The notes under the pieces were generated by a model. It was not told the DNA's origin. It was given only the letters and a program-made list of their open reading frames with translations, and made no database searches. 64,000 bases of DNA from CAUZJO01 sp963580245. GTDB lineage: Bacteria > Sumerlaeota > Sumerlaeia > MVZB01. How positions within the stretch are numbered: position 1 is the stretch's first letter; each line of letters opens with the position of its first letter. Shown piece by piece: positions 53,496 to 63,300 of this stretch. Where the stretch lies: positions 1 to 64,000 of the forward strand of contig CAUZJO010000002.1 in assembly GCA_963580245.1 (NCBI GenBank), written 5' to 3'. The position numbers and the translations under genes were made by a program.

Positions 53496-53618
53496 ACCTC
53501 TAAGAATTCAGTCCCGGCAGGGACGATTGCTTTCAGCCCGCCATGCAAGTGGCGGGAAATCAAACCGATAACGAATTGGAGTCCCGTAGGGACGACTGCA
53601 AACCGGGTTTTTAGAGGT
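53496..53618 (+). repeat. Three-hairpin intergenic repeat, copy A3 (best preserved)
   Basis: 123 bp bounded by a perfect 8-bp terminal inverted repeat, ACCTCTAA (53496-53503) and TTAGAGGT (53611-53618). Inside are GTCCC/GGGAC with loop GGCA, CCCGCCA/TGGCGGG with a six-base loop, and GTCCC/GGGAC with loop GTA. The right end lies three bases from the stop codon of the minus-strand aminotransferase gene, as copy A2 does with DUF420. Confidence 0.88.
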
Positions 53619-53621
53619 TCC

Positions 53622-54815
53622 CTAAAGTCTCTTCAAGAACCGCCCAATCCCCTCCAGCGCCAAGTCAAGCGTGTCGAATCCCACGGCGTAGGCAATCCGG
53701 ACATGGCCCTCGCCCGCCTGGCCGAAGGCGCTGCCGGGGACGATGGCGATCGATTCCTCTTCGATCAGCCGGCGGCAGAATTCAACCGAATCGAGGCCCG
53801 TGTGCTTGATGGAGGGGAACGCGTAGAACGCGCCGGCGGGCCGGTGGCAAGGGAGGCCGATCTCGTTGAGGCCCTTGACGATCACGTTGCGCCGCTGGCG
53901 ATAGACCTCGCACATGTGGCGTATGTCGTCCAGGCCGTCGCCCAGCGCGGCTTCGGCGGCGCGTTGGCCCATGATCGGGGCGCACATCACCGAGTACTGG
54001 TGGATTTTGGTCATCGCGGCGATCAGATCGGCCGGACCCGCCGCGTAGCCGATCCGCCAGCCGGTCATGGCGAAAGCCTTGGAGAACCCGGAGAGTAGGA
54101 GCGTCCGGTCGGCGGCCTCGGGGATCGCGGCCATGCTGACGTGCTCGTCGTCGTGGGTCAGCTCGGCGTAGACCTCGTCGCTGATGATGACGATTTGCCG
54201 CCTGGCCAGCCGCGCGGCGAGTTCCACGAGCTCGCCGCGCCCGAGCGTCATGCCGGTGGGGTTGTTGGGATAGTTGATCATGACGGCGCGAGTGCGGGGG
54301 GTGATGAGCCGCTCCAGACCCTCCAAATCGAGCTGGAAGCCGTCTTCGCCGCGCGCCGCGAGGATCACCGCCCGCCCGCCGGCCAGCGTCACCAGCGGGG
54401 CATTGGCCACGTAGCACGGTTCCCAGACGATCACCTCGTCGCCCGGGTTGAGCAGTGCCCGCAGGGCCAGGTCCAGGGCCTCGCTGACGCCGACGGTGAC
54501 CAGGATTTCATCTTCGGGGTCGGCCTGAACGGCGAAGCGGTCGGCCAGGTACCCCGAGATCGCCTGGCGCAGACTCATTAGGCCGCTGTTGGAGGTGTAA
54601 CTGGTCTCGCCGCGACCGAGCCGATACAGGGCCGCCTCGCGGATGCGCCACGGCGTCACGAAATCGGGTTCCCCAACCCCCAACGAGATGACGTCGTCGC
54701 GGCCGATCACCAATTCAAAAAAGGCCCGTATCCCGGAGGGCGGGACCGACTCGACCCGCTTCGCGATCCGCGACCGCTCGGGCTCGTCCAGGGGTATCGG
54801 CTCTTCGGAAGTCAT
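53622..54815 (-). CDS. PLP-dependent class I/II aminotransferase
   Basis: 397 residues, fold type I. VISLGVGEPDFVTPWRIREA is typical of the AspC/PatA-like Iγ group; MINYPNNPTGMTLGRGELVE binds the substrate carboxylate and cofactor region. LLLSGFSKAFAMTGWRIGYA holds the PLP lysine near residue 240. The C-terminal HVRIAYAV provides the carboxylate Arg. It could be an aspartate, aromatic or LL-DAP aminotransferase; the sequence alone does not decide. It is a single-gene unit with a hairpin repeat at its 3' end. Confidence 0.9.
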   Translation of the reverse strand: MTSEEPIPLDEPERSRIAKRVESVPPSGIRAFFELVIGRDDVISLGVGEPDFVTPWRIREAALYRLGRGETSYTSNSGLMSLRQAISGYLADRFAVQADPEDEILVTVGVSEALDLALRALLNPGDEVIVWEPCYVANAPLVTLAGGRAVILAARGEDGFQLDLEGLERLITPRTRAVMINYPNNPTGMTLGRGELVELAARLARRQIVIISDEVYAELTHDDEHVSMAAIPEAADRTLLLSGFSKAFAMTGWRIGYAAGPADLIAAMTKIHQYSVMCAPIMGQRAAEAALGDGLDDIRHMCEVYRQRRNVIVKGLNEIGLPCHRPAGAFYAFPSIKHTGLDSVEFCRRLIEEESIAIVPGSAFGQAGEGHVRIAYAVGFDTLDLALEGIGRFLKRL

Positions 54816-55199
54816 GCTGGCTATCCCAACGTGTGGAGGATCTGTTCGCTTGCCGTGTCAACAGGTCTCATTGGTCTCGACACCGGCGAAACTACAATCC
54901 TTATAGAGTCCAGGGTAAGGCGAATGCAAGTTCCATGGGGTTATGGTTTGGATCAGACATCGGGAAGGGACGAGAAGTGATCCGAGAATATGACAAATAA
55001 GCCTATTTTAACAATAAACAGCGGCGGTGTCGAGGTTTGATCTTGACAGGTTGTCGGGAAATCATGAGCATTATGCCAGAGATCTGGGCTTCGGCATGAT
55101 TGCCACGCTCGGATCGAGGGACAAATCAACAAGCCATGGCGTATCAATGGTATGTTCGGGATGGAGATTCACACACCATAGGAGGTTAACAGACTATCC
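54816..55199. other. Divergent promoter region of the aminotransferase and rny
   Basis: 384 bases with no gene. A TTGACA occurs near 55043 without a convincing -10. An AGGAGG ribosome binding site lies about 14 bases before the rny ATG, slightly far. Confidence 0.4.
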
Positions 55200-56765
55200 A
55201 TGCCAGACCCAGTGACCCTCGTAGTGGGGATCGCTGTGGGTTCAATTGTCGGGGTCGGGGCGACACTATTTCTGACGCGATACGTCGGAACCCAACGCCG
55301 GCAAAGTGCTCGTAAAGAGGCCGAATTGATAGCGGAGACGGCCCGGGTTGACGCGGAAAAGACGCTTCAACATGCCGAGCAGAATGCCAAGGAGGAAACG
55401 CAGAAACGGATTAAAAAGGTCGAACGCGATCTTGCCAAACGACGCCACGAAATGGACCGGCGGGAACGCAAGTTCAGTCAGCGTGAGAATACCCTGGAGC
55501 GTAAGCTGGAAGGGGCTGATCAGCACGAGACGGAGCTGGCCAAGCAGGAGGGGCAGGCGCGGAATCTGCGCCAGTCGCTCAAGCAGGAACTGGAGGAGTT
55601 GGATGCGACTCGCCAAGAGGCCATCCGCCGTTGTGAAGAAATCTCGGGTCTGACCAGTGCAGAGGGCAAGAAGTTGCTCCTGGAGATGCTGGAGGCCGAT
55701 GTTCGCAGCGACGCGGCGGCTTTGGTGCGGCGGATCGAATCGGAAACTCGGGAGCTGGCCAACAAGAAGGCACGGCAGATCATCACGCTGGCCATTCAGA
55801 ATTGCGCAACTGACCAGGTCACCGAGACGACGGTGTCGGTGATCAACTTGCCCAATGATGAGATGAAAGGTCGCATCATCGGGCGGGAGGGTCGCAACAT
55901 TCGGGCGCTAGAGGCGACGACGGGTTGTAATATCATCGTCGACGAAACGCCCGAGGCGGTGGTTCTATCGTGCTTTGATCCACTCCGGCGCGAGGTGGCT
56001 CGGTTGGCCCTGGAGCGGTTGCTCAGTGACGGACGCATCCATCCGGGGCGGATCGAGGAGGTGGTGGCCAAGGTCGAGCGGGAGCTGGCCGATCACATTC
56101 GTGAGGTCGGCGAGCACGCGGTCTTGGACTTGGGCATCAGCGACATGCACCCGGAGTTGATCAAGACGCTGGGGCGGCTCAAGTTCCGCACCAGCTACGG
56201 TCAGAACATGCTCTCTCACTCGGCCGAGACCGCGAGGTTATGCTCGTATCTGGCCGGCGAGTTGGGGGCCGACATCGAGGTGGCCAAACGGGCGGGCCTG
56301 CTGCACGATATCGGCAAGGCGCTGAGTTACGAGATGGAGGGCACCCATGCCCTGATCGGCGCGGAGCTGGCCAAACGTTGCAACGAGACGCCCGGCGTGG
56401 TCCACGCCATCGCGGCCCATCACAACGAGGAGGAGCCGCGGACGATCATCGCGGTGCTGGTGCAGGCGGCCGACGCCGTCAGTTCGGCGCGGCCGGGGGT
56501 TCGTCGTGAGTCGTTCGAGAACTACATCAAGCGGATGAAGCGTTTGGAAGAGATCGCCCAATCGTTCCAAGGGGTATCCAAGGCTTACGCCATCCAGGCG
56601 GGGCGGGAACTGCGAGTAATGGTTGAACCCATGGAGGTCAACGATAATGAAGCGGCGTTGCTCAGTCGGGAGGTGACCAAGAAGATCGAACAGGAGCTGG
56701 AGTATCCAGGTCAGATCAAGGTCACGGTTTGCCGAGAGACCCGCTTCAGTGAATACGCGAAATAA
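55200..56765 (+). CDS. rny: Ribonuclease Y
   Basis: A 521-residue membrane-anchored endoribonuclease starting bulk mRNA decay. Residues 5-27 form the N-terminal helix (VTLVVGIAVGSIVGVGATLF). A long coiled coil spans about 30-160. The KH domain is at about 210-270 with NLPNDEMKGRIIGREGRNIR. The HD domain follows, with the metal-binding LLHDIGKAL near residue 367 and HAIAAHHNEEEP. The C-terminus ends YPGQIKVTVCRETRFSEYAK, exactly the family end. A strong intrinsic terminator follows 32 bases after the stop. Confidence 0.97.
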   Translation: MPDPVTLVVGIAVGSIVGVGATLFLTRYVGTQRRQSARKEAELIAETARVDAEKTLQHAEQNAKEETQKRIKKVERDLAKRRHEMDRRERKFSQRENTLERKLEGADQHETELAKQEGQARNLRQSLKQELEELDATRQEAIRRCEEISGLTSAEGKKLLLEMLEADVRSDAAALVRRIESETRELANKKARQIITLAIQNCATDQVTETTVSVINLPNDEMKGRIIGREGRNIRALEATTGCNIIVDETPEAVVLSCFDPLRREVARLALERLLSDGRIHPGRIEEVVAKVERELADHIREVGEHAVLDLGISDMHPELIKTLGRLKFRTSYGQNMLSHSAETARLCSYLAGELGADIEVAKRAGLLHDIGKALSYEMEGTHALIGAELAKRCNETPGVVHAIAAHHNEEEPRTIIAVLVQAADAVSSARPGVRRESFENYIKRMKRLEEIAQSFQGVSKAYAIQAGRELRVMVEPMEVNDNEAALLSREVTKKIEQELEYPGQIKVTVCRETRFSEYAK

Positions 56766-56797
56766 TTGAGATTGAAATTCTGAATTTGCACCCGATT

Positions 56798-56830
56798 CGG
56801 CCGGCGCCTTCAAAGCCGGCCGTTTTCTTT
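56798..56830 (+). terminator. Rho-independent terminator of rny
   Basis: An 8-bp perfect stem, CGGCCGGC (56798-56805) and GCCGGCCG (56815-56822), with a 9-base loop, is followed directly by TTTTCTTT. It is the clearest intrinsic terminator in the window. Confidence 0.9.
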
Positions 56831-56846
56831 GGCCCCGCGGAGCAAT

Positions 56847-58886
56847 ATGGACAAGGATGATCAACCGGCGATGGGTATCGTGAAACGACCGCTGCTCGTG
56901 ACTTTGATGGCGGTGCTCGGAAGTTCTTGGCCGATCGGAATGGTGGATGCCCAAGGCCCCATGATTTTGAACGAGTACAACGCGGTCGGTGAGGCCGAGT
57001 TGCTCAGAGATGGGGGCTCCGACTCGTTTTTCGGGCGAGCCGTGGGCAACGGAGGGGACTGGTTCGAGATTGTCGTCCGGCGCGACCGACTCGACGCCCG
57101 CGGGTACCAGTTGCATTGGGTGGACGAGGACGGATTCGGGGTCATGACATTGACGGATGATCCGGTGTGGGAGGACCTGTGCGCGGGGACGATCCTGACG
57201 TTCATCGAGAAGCCGACGGCCGAGGGCGGACTGGACACCGACTTGTCTTTCGACCCGGGCCGGGCGGACTGGTGGATCCATGTCTGCGCGCGTGACGCAC
57301 GATTCGTCGGGACAAAGAGTTCTTCGGAGCGGGGCGAACCGGGGGCTTTCAGCGTCTCGAACCGGGATTGGAACCTCACGATCCGCGACGCGGGTGGCGG
57401 GGACGTTTTCGGGCCTGCCGGCGAGGGGTCGCCCTCGTACGGCGGCGACGGAATCAGTAGCCGGGAAATCTGTCGCTTGGAGCAGGATCCGTCCATCGAG
57501 TTTGGAGCCGGCGGGAACTACAACGAGGGGCAAAACAGCACCTTCGGCGCACCCAACCGGTGGGGGCCTAATGAACGTAGGCTCCAGTCGTTCGCGAACC
57601 TGCGTCGGCGACGGGGGGCGGACCCTTCCGAAACGGGGGCGGACGCCACGGTCACCCCCCGGTTCCGGTTGGAGCTGTTGGAGACGGTCGATGTTCCCGC
57701 CAACACCATGGAGATCGTGCGGTATCACCCCGGTGAGCGGCTATTGTTGGCGACGAACCCGGAGACGAAATCGTTGGAGCTGTTTCACGTTGAGTCGCTC
57801 GACCCGCCGAAGATCGAGCCCGTGAAGCTTGGGAATCAGGCTCCCAACGTCCAAGGCCTGGCGATGGGGGGTGAGGCGACCAGCGTCGCGCTGCATCCCG
57901 GCGAGCCGATCGCCCTGGTGGCGGTGCTTGGCCGAACCCTGGCTGATCCCGGCCGGCTCAAGGCTATCGATCTGAGGCACTCGACCTTGGGTGAGTTCAT
58001 CATCGACCAGCCGATGGGGATTCATCCCGACAGCGTGGCCGTTTCACCCGATGGGCGGTGGGCGGTTATAGCGTGTGAAGGGCAGGGGCATCCGGAGACT
58101 GTCGGATCGATCGCGGTCGTGGACCTGGATGGGTTGTCGGCCGACCGACGTGCTCGGGCAGCCCGCCCGTTGCCGGTCACGATCCTGGATGACTTGGGTT
58201 CGCTGTTGAACGTGCCCGATGGAGCGGTCGAGCCCGAATACGTCGCCATCGATCCCCAGAGCCGTTTCGCGGCCGTGACCTGTCAGGAGAACGACGCGGT
58301 TGTCTTTGTCGATCTGCGAGAGACGACGCCCACCTTGGCCGGGCGAGTCTTATTAGGGGAGGGCGCTCAGCCGGACGGGGTCAGTCTCATCGATGGCGTA
58401 ATGGGTCCCAGCGGGCGGCCTGGGTGCTTGATGGCGGTGGCCAATGAAGGGGACGCGGACCGGACGATCGGCGGCATTGGCCACGGCCTGGCGCTCTATT
58501 GGATCGATCCGGCCCATATCGATCTGGACCATCTGGATGAGAATGCGAAGTTGATGTCGCGGACCGATTTGCGTCCGTTTATCAGTCCGCAGGAACTCGA
58601 CCGGCGCCTGGATCCGGAGACGGTGGTCCTCGTGCGATTTCAGGGGGCCGTCCTTGTTTTGGTGAGCATTGAGCGCGCCGATATGTTGGTCTGCATGGAC
58701 GCGACGGATCCCAGCCGGCCGCGATGGGTCGATCAGGTGCGCGTGGGCAGCCACCCCGAAGGTGTGGCGGTTTTTTTGCGCGAGGAGGATGCGATCATTA
58801 TCACCGGCGACGAGGGGAGGGACGGGCCCGGGACGATCAGTTTCGCGCGGTTGAGCGGCGTGAAGGGACCGGGAGAGGATCAATAG
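56847..58886 (+). CDS. Secreted protein with lamin-tail-like N-terminus and YncE-like beta-propeller
   Basis: About 679 residues from ATG 56847; ATG 56871 is an alternative that starts nearer the signal sequence (PLLVTLMAVLGSSWPIGMVD). Residues about 40-230 resemble lamin-tail proteins of this organism (MILNEYNAVGEAELL ... GDWFEIVVRRDRLDARGYQL). From about 270 a seven-bladed-type propeller follows, with repeats such as HPDSVAVSPDGRWAVIACEG, VEPEYVAIDPQSRFAAVTCQ and SHPEGVAVFLREEDAIIITG. It resembles choice-of-anchor and LVIVD-type extracellular proteins. The ligand is unknown. It is probably transcribed on its own because the rny terminator lies just upstream. Confidence 0.75.
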   Translation: MDKDDQPAMGIVKRPLLVTLMAVLGSSWPIGMVDAQGPMILNEYNAVGEAELLRDGGSDSFFGRAVGNGGDWFEIVVRRDRLDARGYQLHWVDEDGFGVMTLTDDPVWEDLCAGTILTFIEKPTAEGGLDTDLSFDPGRADWWIHVCARDARFVGTKSSSERGEPGAFSVSNRDWNLTIRDAGGGDVFGPAGEGSPSYGGDGISSREICRLEQDPSIEFGAGGNYNEGQNSTFGAPNRWGPNERRLQSFANLRRRRGADPSETGADATVTPRFRLELLETVDVPANTMEIVRYHPGERLLLATNPETKSLELFHVESLDPPKIEPVKLGNQAPNVQGLAMGGEATSVALHPGEPIALVAVLGRTLADPGRLKAIDLRHSTLGEFIIDQPMGIHPDSVAVSPDGRWAVIACEGQGHPETVGSIAVVDLDGLSADRRARAARPLPVTILDDLGSLLNVPDGAVEPEYVAIDPQSRFAAVTCQENDAVVFVDLRETTPTLAGRVLLGEGAQPDGVSLIDGVMGPSGRPGCLMAVANEGDADRTIGGIGHGLALYWIDPAHIDLDHLDENAKLMSRTDLRPFISPQELDRRLDPETVVLVRFQGAVLVLVSIERADMLVCMDATDPSRPRWVDQVRVGSHPEGVAVFLREEDAIIITGDEGRDGPGTISFARLSGVKGPGEDQ

Positions 58887-58941
58887 CGCGCCAGGGGAAT
58901 CGATATGGTGATCCAAGAGCATTGGCCGATGGTTTTCCGTC

Positions 58942-59033
58942 GCCCCTTTTCAGGGGCTTGTCGTGGCCGGTCATGTTACCCAGGGTTCGCTGGGCTCACC
59001 CTGGGCTTTATTCCGTCGCCTCCTTTCGGAGGC
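58942..59033. repeat. Intergenic hairpin array overlapping the histidine-kinase relic
   Basis: Three stems: GCCCC/GGGGC (58942-58957), CCCAGGG/CCCTGGG (58979-58985/58999-59005) and GCCTCC/GGAGGC with loop TTTC (59018-59033). The last codons of the kinase fragment on the minus strand run through it, so the natural 3' end of that gene is gone or was overrun by the array. Confidence 0.65.
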
Positions 59034-59265
59034 TCTGTCTCGCGCCATGTAAACTGGAGAGAGTAGCCGGCACGGAGTTTGTTCGGTGGATGTCCATTCG
59101 GACGCGGGCAGGCTGAACCAGAACGTGGCACCTTGGTCCTCGTTTTTGCGCGCGCCGATTTGGCCGCCGTGGGCTTCGATCAGTTGTTTGCAGATGAAGA
59201 GGCCCAGGCCCGTGCTCTTTTCTCCGCCGGTGGGCTTGTTTTCAAGGCGGGCGTACTTGGAGAAC
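58971..59265 (-). pseudogene. Histidine kinase C-terminal fragment (HATPase_c)
   Basis: On the minus strand LFSKYARLENKPTGGEKSTG followed by LGLFICKQLIEAHGGQIGAR and GATFWFSLPASE is the F-G box and end of a histidine-kinase ATPase domain. Upstream (above about 59265) the kinase homology stops and an unrelated gene fragment begins on the other strand. The dimerisation domain, phospho-acceptor His, N box and sensor are missing, so it cannot be a working kinase. The C-terminal tail is encoded by hairpin repeats. Confidence 0.8.
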
Positions 59266-59962
59266 AAACGGCCCTTGGTCTGGCCGGATTCTTTACGGAG
59301 ACCCACCTTGAGTCGTCCAAGTCGGCCGTCGTCCTGGATGACCCTGTAGGTTCTCTGGATCACGTCCGACGAGGGTATGTGGCGGAACGGCTTGCCACAC
59401 TGGCCAAGGAGCGTCAAGTAATCGTATTCACGCACGACATCGCTTTTGTCGCGGATCTCCGGCTCGCAGCCGAGAGCGAAGGTGTAGGTGTCTGCGAACG
59501 TGCGATCGAACGGCGACCATCCGGACAACCGGGCGCATGCTCACGAGTCATCCATGGAAAGCCAAAGATGTGCGCCTGAGGATTCAGTTACTTGAGCAAG
59601 AGCTTGCACGATTCCGCCGCGAGATCAACGCGTGGAATCAAGAGCACTACGAGCGAGAGACGGCAGACTGGGCAGGGAGGCTTTCCGAAACCTGGGAGCG
59701 GCTGATCAATATGGATATTGTTGGAAAAATAGTAGACCGTGGGTCTCAAGAAGTGCGGCCGCGCATGTTTAGGGTGCTCGCGAAGATTACGGAAGAAGAC
59801 GACCGAGAATTCCAGTCGAATTACGCTCGCTGTTCGCGTTGGGCGCGTCGGCACGACAAGAGTATAGACGTAAATTACGTCGCTCCGGGTCTCGACGAGT
59901 TAGCAGACGAACTGACCACGGTGCGCGGATGGTTTGATCGAGCACGGAAATACGGCAGGTGA
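59252..59962 (+). pseudogene. AAA/SMC-like ATPase C-terminal fragment, frameshifted
   Basis: The plus strand reads LGEQTALGLAGFFTE (remnant of an S-x-G-E-Q signature), then SAVVLDDPVGSLDHVRR (Walker B and D-loop) and ERQVIVFTHDIAFVADLRLA (H-loop), as in the AAA_13/RecF-like ATPase family found in defence and DNA-repair contexts. After about 59545 the homology moves to another frame: TSHPWKAKDVRLRIQLLEQE, then LARFRREINAWNQEHY, to the stop at 59962. The P-loop half is absent. It abuts the kinase relic at about 59250-59265. Confidence 0.75.
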
Positions 59963-60366
59963 AGGCTGCCCAACAACCTCACGGCGATTTTTAAGAAGTT
60001 GGATCACCGGTGAAATCCGGGATGAAAATCCTTGCCAATGACGCCCATCGACCGGATAATCCTCTGAGGAGACGAAAGCGTGGGAGATCATTAACGTGGG
60101 GATCGCCGTGTCAGGAAATCAAAATCCAGATGGCGGTCACTCCTGGACACACGCATTGTCAATTATATCGATTATTGGACGGAATTTCATGAAACACTAT
60201 GGCGCTTGTCTCCAATGGCGGGATGGTCTTCGTATCCGCCACCCATTTCGCTTACGCGAACCAGCGTCCGACACGGGCCGACTTGTGCCCGCCGGCCGGT
60301 AGGGTTGCATTTCGCGGATTCGTGAGATGCAACCGTTGATGCTTCATAGAGACCGGTTTAGCATCC
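59963..60366. other. Intergenic region between the ATPase relic and the AsmA-like gene
   Basis: 404 bases with no supported gene. Its right part holds the 32-base hairpin at 60303-60334, near the 3' end of the AsmA-like gene. No T-run was seen on either strand. Confidence 0.45.
60303..60334. repeat. 32-base hairpin, related to 13812-13843
   Basis: GGTTGCATTTCGC (60303-60315) pairs with GTGAGATGCAACC (60322-60334) over 13 positions with two G-T pairs and a 6-base loop. It matches 13812-13843 at 25 of 32 positions, and one stem pair differs by a compensatory change (T-A here, G-C there). It lies 33 bases beyond the stop of the convergent AsmA-like gene and may act at its 3' end. Confidence 0.6.
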
Positions 60367-63300
60367 CTACTCCTCGTCCTTCTTCTCATCGCCCCAGATC
60401 GGTTGAGATAGCTTGCGGGCTTTGTCCACGACGCCGCCCAGGATGCCTCTTACCGATTCCGTGATTTCCTCGTGCGCCACCGGAATGCGGAGCTGGGGCA
60501 GGACGACGTAGCCCTCCTTATCACCCTTCACGCTGATCGCGATCGGGAATCGAAACATATCGGTGGCGACGGCCACGACGTCGGGGATCAGCGGGTTTTT
60601 GTCGATGAGTTTTTCGTTGAGCGCGGACGTGATCGCGGGGATCAGCTTGAGTCGATAGCGCCCATCGAATCCCACGGTCCCGTCCAGCCTGATCCCGTGC
60701 AGGGGGCCGTGGAGTCGACAGTCATCGAGCAGAGCGAGGCCGTCGGCGAGATTCACGTTGCCGGTGATGTCATTGAAGTCCAGGTCTCGGAACGAGTCGA
60801 TCTTCGTTTGGTCGGCAAGGATATCAAGCAGGAAAACATCGTGCATCCGGCCTTCCGCAACCGCGAAGCTGATCTCACTTTGAAGGTTTATTTTTAACTC
60901 CTCGCCGCGTCCCCGGCTCGATCCCCGCGAGTTGATCCGGGCCCGACCGGTGAACTTATCGTTGCCCTCGGCGTCCTTCTTGTTGAGCAACTCTTCCACG
61001 CGAACGCCCTCCGCGGCGACCGTCCACGCCAAGCGTGGCTGACGCCGCGCCGATTCCACCTCGAGTTCGCCGCGCACGAAACCATCGGCCATCTTAGCGT
61101 CGTCCACGTAAAGCTGTAGATAACCGTCGTTCAGCTTCAGCCGACCCCGCACGTCGTTGAGATGCGCCTTGCCCATTTTGAATTCGCCGGCCGCGAAGTT
61201 GGCCGTGAGATGACCCGGTCGTTGCCCCCGCGGCTTTTGAGGCCCCGTTGTCCCCGCGGCTGCCGCATCTTTCCGCAGCTGTTGAAACCAGGCGAGGTAT
61301 GGATCGACGTTCAACTTTTCGATCTCGGCGTTCAGTCGGAAGTCGGGAACCGGCACCATGCTCCCCTCGCCCCAAATTTTCACCGCGTCGCGGGTCCCGT
61401 CCTCGGACTGGGCCAGTCCCTTGAGGAGAAACCGCTCGACCGTCCGGCCCAGCATTTCCAGTTCGTTCTTGATCTCGACGGTCCGTTGCGCGGTCGGCGT
61501 TCCCGATTCATCCAGCGAGGCGATCCCCAACTTGATCTCGCCCCTCAGTCTCAGGTGCCCGTCGTCCAGGGTGCTGATGGTCTCATCAACCTCGAGCGGG
61601 ATCGGCGGAAGGTTTTCGGTGTGAAACGGGCGGCCCAGACGCATCCAGGGCGCCAGATCGATGTCACGCGCCGTCAGACGAACTTGCCTTTCCCCCTCCG
61701 CGTCGGGATCCATGAGCCAACCGCCCCTGATCTCCACAATGCCCGGTTCACTCTTGTCGGGTTGACCGAGTTCCAACCGCAAAGGCGCGAACGCCACTCT
61801 CTGCTCGGTCAGGTCGTAGGTCACTTGATTAGAGCCTTTGACGTCGAGCGGCAGGACGCCGCCGCTTTCGAGCTTAAGCCCCATGCCCGCCAGTTCGAAC
61901 TCACCGGCCGTGGTGAGGCGCCCCGCCACGGGTTCGAATGCCAGTTTCTGCTCGAACTCGAGTCGGCCTTCACTCAGCCCCGCTAAGTCCTCGCGTGCCG
62001 CCAGGTCGAGGATCGAGGCGGCGGCCAGCACTCCGGGGATCTCAGCCTTCAAAACCGCCTCAACCGTGGTTTTCTCCAAGTCCACGGTTCCGGCGAAGCT
62101 AACCTGGGCCAGCGATTGGCCCCCGGCTATTACCTCAAGCGTCGCTCCCTTGAGATCCAACCGATGCAGCTCACCCAGGGACGCCTGGAATTTGTGGTGG
62201 ATATCCAGCGGGGTCAGCCACAGTTGTTTGGAGATGATGTCCAGGCCGCGCAGCTCTCCCTCGACCGATATTTGTTGGCCCAGGTCCGCAACCGTCAGCG
62301 TCAGGTTGCCCTTCAATGATCCCGATGGGAGCAAGTCGTCCTGATCGATGCCGGCGAGTCTCAGCCAGGGGCGCAGTTCGGCAAGATCGGTCTCGTGAAC
62401 GATCAAGCTGAGATGCGTCGGTTCGTGGTCGAGCCCCTCCCCTACCCCCGCGGGCTCTCCCGGCTCCCCGCCGGTCAGATTCAGCGCCAAGGGTTTGTCC
62501 ATCGAAACGTCGATAAGCGGCTGCCGCGCACCCGATACCCGCAGGTCCATCAAGTCCCACCGAACCTGACCGAAATCCATCCCGGCGCTCCCCTTTTGCT
62601 CGAAACGGAGGTTCAAGGGGGGCGTCGGCGGTTGATTGGGGTCGGCTCGCAAACTGAGTTCCCGGGCGTTGATCGTCGATTCGAAGTGGATCGTCTCGCC
62701 CGAGCCCTCGACGTGAAACTTGGCGTTAATGGCCGACTGCTCGAGCTGATACGGCCCGAACGCCGCGAGCAGGGGGTTGAGGAATTCCCGGCTGATCTGG
62801 GAGACCTCGAGGTCGGCGCGGCGTTCGCCACGGTCGTCATCCCAAACGATTTCGCCCTTGAAATAGCCGGCGCTGCCCTCCGAGGTCTGGGCGTGCAGCT
62901 CGAAGGATTGGCTGAAGCCGTGGGCCAGTTTCACCAGACCCCGGCCGCGGCCGCCCAGATCAACCTTGTGAATCCCTTCGAGCCCCGGCGCGCGGCCTTC
63001 GACCGAAGCCTCGAGTGAAACGTCCCAGCCCAACTCCAGCCCGTCGGCCCCTTGGGTGAGGCTCCCCTTGAGCGAGAGATAACTCTTCTGGTCAATCCCG
63101 GCGGCCGGTCGCGCGAGCGTCGAGCCGAAGCTCAGCGAGAGCGAGCCCGTTTCCCCAGGGGCCAGATGTTCGACCTTCAGATACAGGTTTTGCAGCCCAA
63201 GCGTCATTCCCCCGGCGTCGGCGTAGTCGAGCTTCAGGTCCTCGATTTCGATCAATTCCACGACCATCGCGGGAAAGGGTTGCGGGGCCGAGCGGGCCGT

